A DNA stretch of 64,000 nt from Paludibacteraceae bacterium (GTDB lineage Bacteria > Bacteroidota > Bacteroidia > Bacteroidales > Paludibacteraceae), in contig JAFSPA010000012.1 in NCBI GenBank assembly GCA_017443145.1, positions 1 to 64,000 on the forward strand. Direction: 5' to 3'. The translations under genes were made by a program, and so were the position numbers. How positions within the stretch are numbered: the first letter of the stretch is position 1; each line of letters opens with the position of its first letter. The notes beneath the pieces are model-generated. The model ran no database searches, had not been told where the DNA came from, and saw nothing but the letters and a program-made list of their open reading frames with translations. Below are positions 1-7,842 of this stretch, one piece after another.

Positions 1-11
1 AGGCAAGTTTT

Positions 12-136
12 CAGCCTGCAAAGTGACCCATAGAGCAATTTTTGATGTCGATTTTAGTGCTGAAAACTTTCAACCACCTCTCTGCCCTTATAAAATAGGC
101 GATGCGGGCCTATCGCAGCCTGCATTTTGACCCATA
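12..136. repeat. Imperfect 21-bp direct repeat downstream of the amylase gene
   Basis: Two copies of about 21 bp, both beginning cagcctgca and ending tgacccata, lie at 12-32 and 116-136 and match at about 18 of 21 positions. An 11-bp perfect inverted repeat (aagttttcagc at 5-15 and its complement at 59-69) overlaps the first copy. There is no T-run, so a classical terminator is not supported. No gene is seen in 1-171. Confidence 0.35.
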
Positions 137-171
137 AACCCCTTTTTTAGTATGCATCAATCTGCTGTCAG

Positions 172-1521
172 TTACTTGGTGAAAATCTTCCAGCTCCAAG
201 GTTTGAGCGTGAACTCCTGCTGAACGGCTAAATCTTTCTCTTTACCGCAGCAGCATTTATATGTTCCTTCGTAACCCGTGAGGTCGAGGTTTACTGTCTG
301 CTCCTCGCCGGACATGTTGAGTACTGCAATCACCGTGTTCGGATGTTTCGGGCAGTTGAGCGGACGAACACAAGCGAAGATGTGTTCGTTATCAGCCGGA
401 ATACGAATCATTGGTGCACCTTTCTCATTGCTCCAGAGTGCAGGATTGTCCTTACGCATTCTGTTCAGCTTCTGGTAAAGTGCGTATTGCGGAGCATCCG
501 GTATGCGGTCGATGGTGTCTTTCTCAAAGAACTGCAGCCGATGGTGGTTGCCGCTGATTTGGCCGGTGTAGATAAGCGGCATTCCCGGAATAACATACGT
601 GAAGACAGCAAATAGGTCCGCACCTTCACCCATCCGCTCGTATTCGGTTCCTGCCCAGGAGTTCTCATCATGGTTGGTGATGAAGTTCATGCGGATAGCC
701 TCGTGACGGATAGTGGTGTCCGCCTTAGCGAAGTTAGCCCAGAGGTCCTCAACACTTTTCTTACCTTGTGCTACTTGATTCATCATGAAGTGCAGCGACC
801 AGCCGTAATACATGTCGAAGGCGCTCTCGGTGAGTTCTTGTGCTTTGTCTTCGTCCTCGGCGAGTGTGAACATATCCGGATGTGTCTTGCGTAGGTCTTC
901 CATTGCCCAGTTCCAGAAGTCGGTCGGCACTTCACCTGCTACGTCGCAACGGAATCCGTCGATACCGATCGAGTCCATCCACCAGTGCATCGCTTTGAGC
1001 ATCTCGTTGCGCATGTCTTGGTTCGCATAATTCAACTTACTGATATCGGTCCAGTCGTATTGAACCATCAGGTTGCCGGCACTGTCGCGATAATGCCAGC
1101 CGTCGTTCTTGGTCCATTCGCTATCCGGAGCGGTGTGGTTTGCCACCCAGTCCAGAATAACCTTAAAACCTAATTCGTGAGCGGCTTTGAGGAAGTGCTC
1201 AAAGTCAGCGCGCGTGCCAAACTCAGGATTGATAGCGCAGTAGTCGATAATAGAGTAGTAGCTTCCCAGTGTGCCTTTGCGAGTCAGTTTGCCAATAGGC
1301 TGACAGGGCATAACCCAGATAATGTCGATACCGTTTTCGCGCAGATCCGGCAGGAGTGCTTCAGCGGCTTGGAAAGTGCCTTCCGGCGTTACTTGACGTG
1401 TGTTCAGTTCATAGATGGTCGCATTGTACGCCCACTCCGGGTGACGGGTTGCTTGTTTGCTGTTAGTCGTACAACCTACCAGTGCTAAGGTCATTAAGAC
1501 CAGAATAAATGTTTTTCTCAT
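172..1521 (-). CDS. GH13 alpha-amylase family lipoprotein
   Basis: Predicted glycoside hydrolase family 13 enzyme that cleaves alpha-1,4-glucans such as starch or glycogen fragments. The 449-residue protein begins with a lipoprotein signal peptide and a lipobox ending at Cys17 (LVGC), so it should be anchored in the cell envelope. The (beta/alpha)8 barrel motifs are all visible: VILDWVANH near residue 121, nucleophile Asp193 in FRCDVA, acid/base Glu222 in TLAEDE, and the third acidic residue Asp285 in NHDE. A short beta-rich C-terminal domain follows. It is the last gene of a minus-strand run, 38 bp after an SNF transporter, and a second GH13 gene lies just before that. No SusC/SusD pair is present, so this is not a typical polysaccharide utilisation locus. 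The exact substrate cannot be read from the sequence. Confidence 0.9.
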   Translation of the reverse strand: MRKTFILVLMTLALVGCTTNSKQATRHPEWAYNATIYELNTRQVTPEGTFQAAEALLPDLRENGIDIIWVMPCQPIGKLTRKGTLGSYYSIIDYCAINPEFGTRADFEHFLKAAHELGFKVILDWVANHTAPDSEWTKNDGWHYRDSAGNLMVQYDWTDISKLNYANQDMRNEMLKAMHWWMDSIGIDGFRCDVAGEVPTDFWNWAMEDLRKTHPDMFTLAEDEDKAQELTESAFDMYYGWSLHFMMNQVAQGKKSVEDLWANFAKADTTIRHEAIRMNFITNHDENSWAGTEYERMGEGADLFAVFTYVIPGMPLIYTGQISGNHHRLQFFEKDTIDRIPDAPQYALYQKLNRMRKDNPALWSNEKGAPMIRIPADNEHIFACVRPLNCPKHPNTVIAVLNMSGEEQTVNLDLTGYEGTYKCCCGKEKDLAVQQEFTLKPWSWKIFTK

Positions 1522-1559
1522 AATAGTTTAATTAAATGGTTAAACAAAGTCCGCGGCCA

Positions 1560-2894
1560 CTACCATATGCCTAATCCATTAAGGAAAATAGCAAGGATGG
1601 CCAAAGGAATAAAATAGCGTATTATTTGTAAGTAAACGAATGCCAAATGATGTTTCCAGCCTCGTTGCGAGCCGAACTCGTGCAGGATATCGTCTTTGTT
1701 GATGAACCATCCGACGAATAGGGCCATCGCCAGTGCAATTAGTGGCATTAACCAGCAAGAGCTTATCTTGTCGAACCAACCGAAGATAGTCGGAGATAAG
1801 ATACACAGTGCCGCCATCAGTACGATGATAACCCCTACCAGTATAACGGCTTTGTGCCGATTGATCGGATGTTTGGTGTGCGACGAGGCATCTGTGACGA
1901 ATGCCACCGCCACCTCCATTAACGAAATCGTCGAGGTTACGGCCGCGATGCATAGCAGTGAGAAGAACAGTATGCTGCTCAGCCACGAGAAGGACATCTG
2001 CTCGAAGATAGCAGGCAGTACCACAAATACCAATTGTGGTCCTTCTGCCGGGTCTACACCAAAGGCAAACACGGCAGGGAAAATAATCACTCCGGCCAAA
2101 ATAGCTACCGCCGTATCAAGTAGTACCACCTGCAACGATGTGGCCGAAATACTCTGTGACTTAGGCATATAAGCGCCGTATGTGATTAAGGCACCCATAC
2201 CTATTGATAGACTAAAGAAACATTGTCCCATCGCCGCTAAGACGACTTGCGGTGTGATCTTGGAGAAGTCGGCTTGGAAGAAGAAACTCATACCGACATT
2301 GCTGCCATCTAACATAAGCACGCGACCTGCCATTAAAAACATCATAATAAGCAGTAGCGGCATTAATATCTTACTGAGTCGCTCAATACCTTTATTCACA
2401 TCAAACCACAGCACGGCAGCCGTAAGAAGAATAGCCAATAGGGTATACCCGAACGTAACCGGTAGATTACCCGTTAGGGATTGGAAGTGCTCGGTCAGAG
2501 TGATAGCGTCTGCACCTCTAAACACATGTCCGATAGCAGCTATCAGGTAATGGAAACACCAACCCGTCACCACAAAATAAAAGCCCATAATCAGGATGGC
2601 CGTTATCATGCAAAGCCAACTCAGCCACTGCCAGCGACTATTATTACGTATCGCTCGGAAAGCACCAAAAGCGCTCTTGCCGGAACGTTTACCGATGAAT
2701 AGTTCGGTCATCAGCAGCGGCAAACCAAAGATTAGCACGCACAACAGGTAGATAATCAGAAATGCTCCTCCTCCGTTCTCGCCGGCTACATAGGGGAACT
2801 TCCAGATATTACCCAATCCCACTGCACTACCTGCAGTAGCTAAAATCAATCCGACTTTCGACGAAAAAGATGGTGTGTGGTGGTTCGTGCTCAT
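1560..2894 (-). CDS. Sodium-coupled SNF/NSS family transporter
   Basis: Inner-membrane sodium symporter of the neurotransmitter:sodium symporter family (LeuT fold), which in bacteria usually imports amino acids. The 444-residue protein carries the family signature near the N-terminus, GSAVGLGN at residues 22-29 followed by IWKFPY, which forms part of the sodium and substrate site in TM1. About eleven or twelve hydrophobic segments follow. Length is typical of bacterial members. Its ATG shares one base with the stop codon of the upstream amylase (TGATG), so translation is probably coupled. The substrate is unknown, and its place between two amylases may be chance operon packing rather than a shared pathway. 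Confidence 0.88.
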   Translation of the reverse strand: MSTNHHTPSFSSKVGLILATAGSAVGLGNIWKFPYVAGENGGGAFLIIYLLCVLIFGLPLLMTELFIGKRSGKSAFGAFRAIRNNSRWQWLSWLCMITAILIMGFYFVVTGWCFHYLIAAIGHVFRGADAITLTEHFQSLTGNLPVTFGYTLLAILLTAAVLWFDVNKGIERLSKILMPLLLIMMFLMAGRVLMLDGSNVGMSFFFQADFSKITPQVVLAAMGQCFFSLSIGMGALITYGAYMPKSQSISATSLQVVLLDTAVAILAGVIIFPAVFAFGVDPAEGPQLVFVVLPAIFEQMSFSWLSSILFFSLLCIAAVTSTISLMEVAVAFVTDASSHTKHPINRHKAVILVGVIIVLMAALCILSPTIFGWFDKISSCWLMPLIALAMALFVGWFINKDDILHEFGSQRGWKHHLAFVYLQIIRYFIPLAILAIFLNGLGIW

Positions 2895-4864
2895 CAGTCT
2901 TCGCTAATCAGTTGAACAATCGGCTCAGCGTCGCGCGTAATCGTCACTTGTACGCCCTGACCCATATAGATACGCTGGAAAATCAAAGTGTCTGGCTTAA
3001 CGACTACGGGAATATAATCGCCGTAATTAAGTGCCATATTTGTGCGGCGGAGGGCAATATAATGACGCACTTTGTCGCGGAAGGCTTGTTGGTCTTCGCT
3101 CAGTCCGTCAAAGCGCATCATATGTCGGTTGTCGGGATCGTTACCGCCTACTTCCGCATATTCGTCGCCTTGGTAGATACAAGGCACACCCGGAATAGTC
3201 AGGTTCAGCACTTCCTGACTCAGCGCACGTTTATAAGCAAGGTCCGCCTTACCGATACCCACTTCCGTTGTCCAGCCTTCTTCTTTACCGTTCGTGTTCA
3301 CACTAATCGCTTCACCTGCGATAGAGGCAATACGTATCTGGTCATGATTGCCGCTGATATTACCCATCGTGTGGTGCGAACCATATGCTGCCATCGATTC
3401 TAATATCGTTGCATTGATGGTCTCAAAACTGCGACCCAGCATAATCGCATCGCGAATCGTGAAGTAGATATTGAAGTCAAACTGAGCATTAAGCATACCG
3501 GTCTTTACGTACGAGCCAATCAGTTGCGGACTACCGTACGTCTCGCCAATCATCCATAACGCACGACCCGGGAAGCGCGTCTTCATCTTATAGGTCAGAT
3601 CACGCCAGTAACTCTCCGGTATATGTTTGCACGCGTCGTGACGGAAACCGTCCAAATCGAAGTTCTCCAGCCAGTACAGAGCCGAGTCTGTCATCGCTGC
3701 GCGCACCTCTTCACGCTCTAAGTCCAGTGTAGGTATATGCGCATCGAACCAAGTCGTCAGACGCTCATCATCCCACAGCTCGAAATTACGACGACCGTCG
3801 GGCAGGATAGAATCTGTATGCCAGTCTGGGTGCTGCTTGTACGTCGGCGAATTGATATGCATATGGTTGGCTACATAGTCAAGAATCACATTGATATTGT
3901 GCTTGTGCGCTGTAGCCAACAGGGTGCGGAACTCCTCGTCTGTACCGAAACGAATATCCAACTGCGTAGCGAAGATGGGCCAATAACCGTGGTAACCGCT
4001 GAACTTCGTGTAGGTCTTGCTCGGGTCGTACTTATTGCCGTTCTTGAACTCATAACGACCCCAACTATCCCAGGGGTTTTGAGTAACAGGGGATACCCAA
4101 ATCGTGTTGATACCCAGACTGTCGAAGAAGCCTTCTTCAATCTTTTGGGTTATACCGGCAAAGTCACCACCTTGGTAGTCCACGATATCCAATACCTCCG
4201 GCGAGCGCATTTTCCAGTCGTTGTTCGGGTTGCCGTTTGCGAAACGGTCCACCATCAGCGAGTAGAGCACTTGTCCTTCCGCGTCATGACGGGTGAGTTG
4301 TTTGGCATCTACCACGGGTTTACCGTTTTCAAGAGGTATAAGTAGGTCGTTAAACAGATGCTCTTTGTCTGCCGCATAAACGCGTAAGAACGAGCGACCT
4401 TTCAGGCGCTTGGCAATACGAATAGTGTACTTACCATCACCGTTAACAACGATATCTTCTGCCGGAATAGGCATGTTCTGAATATACGCCACCACTTGGG
4501 CGTCGGGTGTCGGAACAGCGATATCTACGCTGTGCCTTTGGCAGCCTGTTGTCACCAGTCCCGTGCGGAACGGTTTATTCGGCAGCACCGCAATACTGAA
4601 CGGAATACGACCTTCCGTCACATCAATCGAGCCGATACTTCCGTCGTTATAGACCCACATAGACGACAAGACACCGTAACCTAAGATACCGTCTCCATCC
4701 ACACCGTCTAAGGTAGGCAGATAGTCCGTGAGGATGATTTCCATACTGTCGGCCGACATACGAATAGGCATTATCGGTTCGCCTGTTGCCACTTGGTCGT
4801 AAGGATTGTTCTGCGCGCAGCTAATCAGCATGCAAGCGCAAAAGAGGTAGAGTAATTTTTTCAT
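2894..4864 (-). CDS. GH13 alpha-amylase lipoprotein with N-terminal extension
   Basis: Second family 13 glycosidase of the run. I chose the ATG that gives MKKLLYLF because it yields a clean lipoprotein signal with lipobox LISC; an ATG three codons upstream (4873) is also possible. Counting from the upstream ATG, a region of about 170 residues with beta-sandwich character precedes the catalytic barrel. The barrel shows ILDYVANH near 330, nucleophile Asp413 in FRHDACK, acid/base Glu444 in IGETYG and Asp511 in SGNHDQ, and ends with a beta-rich domain. This layout resembles neopullulanase or SusG-like enzymes, which act on the cell surface or in the periplasm. It follows the TraB-like gene by 25 bp and overlaps the transporter gene by one base. 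Confidence 0.9.
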   Translation of the reverse strand: MKKLLYLFCACMLISCAQNNPYDQVATGEPIMPIRMSADSMEIILTDYLPTLDGVDGDGILGYGVLSSMWVYNDGSIGSIDVTEGRIPFSIAVLPNKPFRTGLVTTGCQRHSVDIAVPTPDAQVVAYIQNMPIPAEDIVVNGDGKYTIRIAKRLKGRSFLRVYAADKEHLFNDLLIPLENGKPVVDAKQLTRHDAEGQVLYSLMVDRFANGNPNNDWKMRSPEVLDIVDYQGGDFAGITQKIEEGFFDSLGINTIWVSPVTQNPWDSWGRYEFKNGNKYDPSKTYTKFSGYHGYWPIFATQLDIRFGTDEEFRTLLATAHKHNINVILDYVANHMHINSPTYKQHPDWHTDSILPDGRRNFELWDDERLTTWFDAHIPTLDLEREEVRAAMTDSALYWLENFDLDGFRHDACKHIPESYWRDLTYKMKTRFPGRALWMIGETYGSPQLIGSYVKTGMLNAQFDFNIYFTIRDAIMLGRSFETINATILESMAAYGSHHTMGNISGNHDQIRIASIAGEAISVNTNGKEEGWTTEVGIGKADLAYKRALSQEVLNLTIPGVPCIYQGDEYAEVGGNDPDNRHMMRFDGLSEDQQAFRDKVRHYIALRRTNMALNYGDYIPVVVKPDTLIFQRIYMGQGVQVTITRDAEPIVQLISED

Positions 4865-4889
4865 ATTGCACATATTTTGAAGTTAGTTA

Positions 4890-5759
4890 TTACTTTCGGT
4901 TCACGGGTTTGACTTTATATCCGGCTTTGCGCAGTTGTGCCAGCAGGCCTTTGTCTCCGCCTAAGTACACGCAATCGAGCACGATAAAGGCTTTGCCTTC
5001 ACGCAGATAAGGATTCAGGCGCTTGACCCACTCGATATTGCGCTTACAATACACCTGGTAGTCGGAGAACGATATCGTCGAGTTATTGTCCGGTCCCTCG
5101 ACTTGGTAGGCGATATCCGTTAGTCGCCCCATCAGGTACATATCGCGAATGGTAGCCTCCTGCTTGACGTCCCGTTCGGGATTCTCGATGAGGTTATACA
5201 GTTCTTCGCATTGCCAGTGAAAGGGTTCGCGGTCAAATAGCATAAACATCGTCTCGCCGATTTCGTCTAATCCATAAACAGGTATATTCCGTTCGGCTGC
5301 CACGGATTGGAAGAATCCTTCCATCGAGCGTGACTCGTCGAATTGGAGCCATTTCTTAAACAACTCGGCACGATACATCTCGGTGAGGTAGGACGGTTTC
5401 ATTCGGGCCAATTGATTTAAGCCCATTCCGAGTGTCAGGCGCAGGGACTCGTCGATATAGTCGTATTGCTTGTCGTTGTAGAAATTGCGCAATTTGACGG
5501 AGTCGGGTAGTAAGGCCGCTTTGCGTAAGACGGCAATAGCCTCGTAGTCTTGCATCGTGAACTCGGTCAGCACCTTGTCGCAACGTCCGAAGCACTTGAA
5601 CACGTTAGGGATGGTATCCAAGAACGCCATATCGACCAGTTTATTCGTCGCCAAGATATACGACTTCGTCTTCGCGCTGTTACCCGATATCTGATAGAGC
5701 AGCTGCGCGTGGGTAGTTAGGCTTGCAAGAATTAATATGGTCAGTATCAGGCGTCTCAT
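4890..5759 (-). CDS. TraB/GumN family protein
   Basis: A 289-residue exported protein of the TraB/GumN family, part of the Tiki/ChaN/EreA-like superfamily. It has a cleavable signal peptide (about residues 1-19, ending THAQ) and the start of the mature domain (LLYQISGNSAKTKSYILAT) matches the family's beta-strand opening. Conserved acidic residues appear in TEFTMQD and YGLDEIGE, and the ending with YKVKPV is also characteristic. Some relatives are metal-dependent proteases, but the bacterial function is not established. It overlaps the upstream TPR gene by 4 bp and is probably translated with it. Confidence 0.75.
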   Translation of the reverse strand: MRRLILTILILASLTTHAQLLYQISGNSAKTKSYILATNKLVDMAFLDTIPNVFKCFGRCDKVLTEFTMQDYEAIAVLRKAALLPDSVKLRNFYNDKQYDYIDESLRLTLGMGLNQLARMKPSYLTEMYRAELFKKWLQFDESRSMEGFFQSVAAERNIPVYGLDEIGETMFMLFDREPFHWQCEELYNLIENPERDVKQEATIRDMYLMGRLTDIAYQVEGPDNNSTISFSDYQVYCKRNIEWVKRLNPYLREGKAFIVLDCVYLGGDKGLLAQLRKAGYKVKPVNRK

Positions 5760-7819
5760 TTGAATCGAGTTATCAGGTTATATGCTTGATAGATACCGAG
5801 TTCTCCGGCTTTGCTCAGGTCCGCTATTCCTTCCTCAATCTGGTCTATATAGATGCGGGTCAGGCCGCGGTTGAAATAGGCTTCGGCGAAGTCGTTGTCG
5901 CAGGCAATAGCTTTGCTGTAGTGCTCAATAGCGGCGGTGTATTCTTTCTGTGCGCAGAGCATGTTCGCTTTGTTGAAATAGGCAAACGAGAAGTCCGGCT
6001 GCAGCTTATTCACATAGTCGTAGTCGCGCAGCATGATCTCAAAGTCCATATTCGCCTCGGCGCTTAACTCGCCCGTTGCCCGCTGGTACTCTAATAACTT
6101 AAACCGCCAGTTCGCACGGCAGAACGTGATGATAGCCGAGGCACGCGGATTATTCGTTGACAGCTGTAAGGCTTTGGTACAATCGTCCAAGGCGGAAGAG
6201 TAGTCCTGTACCAATGCGAACTCAATCGCTCGAGCGAAGTATAGTGCTGCGGCTTTATCGGCGCTAAGCGGTGTTGTCGTTTGTGCGTGGGTAAACTGCT
6301 TCTCGTAGGCTTCTATCGGTGCCGATAACTTCGCTATCTGGTCGAAGTGCGCATTGATCATCTCGGCCGTGAGTGTAATCTCTTGTATCGTGAAGCGGAG
6401 CGAGGACGGCAGTAGGTGCAGCCTGTTGTAGTCGTCCACAATATAGTGCACATAGGTCGTTCGGCGCAGCGAAGGGCTTTGTCCGTAATAGCTGAGTACT
6501 ATATTCGGCTCGTTGACGACGTCCGTATAGCGTTTCTGCACCGAGCCGCGAGTCTCGGACGTGTATTCTTCCGTGTCGTTGAGCTCTGTCTGGTTTTGCG
6601 CAAGGCGAGCCGAGAACTCTTTGCGTCTGTCTTTGTTGGCTTGTGTGCTGCGCGCGATACTAACGGTGGTGTTGGGCGAGCGAAGTGAGTCTTGTAAGGC
6701 GGCGGTAATGCTGTCTTTCTTTTGCTCTAAGTCAAACGCCTGTTTGCGGTATCGGTAGGCGGTCTTGCTATCTCCGAGAGCTGTCTTGGCTTGGGCGGCT
6801 AAGTAGTAAGAAGGCAAGAAATACGGATAGGCAGCTATCAGTTGCTCAAAGTCCTCTACGGCTTGTCTCCATTGACGTAGTTGCATCAACACTAATGCAC
6901 GCTGGTAGCGCATTTCTGTCTGGTTTGGCGCTAAGTCGATAGCGGTGTTGAAGTCCTCCAACGCACGGTTATAGTCGCCTAACTCGGCACGAAGCATGCC
7001 GCGGTTGTAGTAACACTGTTCGTTACGCGGTTCGATGGTCACGGCCTTGTCGTAATCCGACAGCGCGCTGCGGTAGTTATGGTTCTGGTAGAAGATGATG
7101 CCGCGGTTGATATAGTCGCCTGCCCATTTAGAACCTAAGTTAATCGCTTTCGTGAGGGAGAGTAGAGCTTCGTCCGAATTATTCTGCATCAGTTGCACCA
7201 GTCCTAATGCCGACCAGTTAGCGGGATTCTGCGAGTCATAACGCACTGTCGTCTGAAAACTATTTAACGCGCACGCCGTATCTTTGCTGTGCATACAAAT
7301 CACACCTTTCTCGAAGTTCAGCGACGGCGAGTTAGGCTCGCGGCGCAGCAGGTAGTTGATATCTATCATCGCCGAGTCGTACTGCTCTTTCTGTGCTCTG
7401 ACGTCGGCACGTAGCGTGAGGTAGGTCTTGTTCTCGGGCGACAGACTCAGCGCTTTCGAGAAGTCCCTTTCGGCATTATCCAAGTCGCCTATCTGTCGAT
7501 AGACATAACCGCGGGTGTAGTATGCGCCCGGTTGAAATGGATTGCACTCGATAGACGAGTTGCAATCGCGTAGAGCGCCGGTGTAGTCGACGAGTTGTAT
7601 CTTCGCAATAGCGCGCAGCAGATACGGTTCGGCGAGGTAAGGCTTGAGTTTGATGACTTGGTTAAAGTACTGTATAGAGAGCACGTAATCCTCAAAGTAC
7701 AGCGCGTTACGACCGATCGATGTGATTCGGTCGGTGTTCAGCTGCGCCTGCACAGGAGTGAAGACCGCTGCGCCCAAGCAAACAATAAGAACTACTATGT
7801 ATCTAAAACCTCTTAACAC
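5756..7819 (-). CDS. Secreted tetratricopeptide-repeat protein
   Basis: A 687-residue protein with a signal peptide (ending PVQAQ) followed by many TPR units. About eight consecutive 34-residue repeats fill residues 25-360, each with the usual GDLDNAERDFSKAL-like pattern. A linker rich in charged and Thr residues spans roughly 370-480, and two or three further TPRs close the protein. TPR proteins act as scaffolds; here one in the periplasm or outer membrane is likely. The start codon is GTG and lies inside a 7-bp tandem array (7817-7842) that also contains the stop codon of the upstream penicillin-binding protein. No ATG is available nearby, so the GTG start is the best choice. Confidence 0.82.
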   Translation of the reverse strand: MLRGFRYIVVLIVCLGAAVFTPVQAQLNTDRITSIGRNALYFEDYVLSIQYFNQVIKLKPYLAEPYLLRAIAKIQLVDYTGALRDCNSSIECNPFQPGAYYTRGYVYRQIGDLDNAERDFSKALSLSPENKTYLTLRADVRAQKEQYDSAMIDINYLLRREPNSPSLNFEKGVICMHSKDTACALNSFQTTVRYDSQNPANWSALGLVQLMQNNSDEALLSLTKAINLGSKWAGDYINRGIIFYQNHNYRSALSDYDKAVTIEPRNEQCYYNRGMLRAELGDYNRALEDFNTAIDLAPNQTEMRYQRALVLMQLRQWRQAVEDFEQLIAAYPYFLPSYYLAAQAKTALGDSKTAYRYRKQAFDLEQKKDSITAALQDSLRSPNTTVSIARSTQANKDRRKEFSARLAQNQTELNDTEEYTSETRGSVQKRYTDVVNEPNIVLSYYGQSPSLRRTTYVHYIVDDYNRLHLLPSSLRFTIQEITLTAEMINAHFDQIAKLSAPIEAYEKQFTHAQTTTPLSADKAAALYFARAIEFALVQDYSSALDDCTKALQLSTNNPRASAIITFCRANWRFKLLEYQRATGELSAEANMDFEIMLRDYDYVNKLQPDFSFAYFNKANMLCAQKEYTAAIEHYSKAIACDNDFAEAYFNRGLTRIYIDQIEEGIADLSKAGELGIYQAYNLITRFK

Positions 7820-7842
7820 TAAACACTAAACACTAAACACTA
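7817..7842. repeat. 7-bp tandem array between the PBP and TPR genes
   Basis: On the plus strand the unit CACTAAA is repeated 3.7 times. The array fills the entire 20-bp gap between two minus-strand genes. It supplies both the TAG stop of the penicillin-binding protein (7840-7842) and the GTG start of the TPR protein (7817-7819). Confidence 0.9.

Noticed and set aside
1696..2550. Long open frames antisense to the SNF transporter gene
   Set aside because: They follow the codon periodicity of the transporter on the other strand and translate into low-complexity, family-less proteins.
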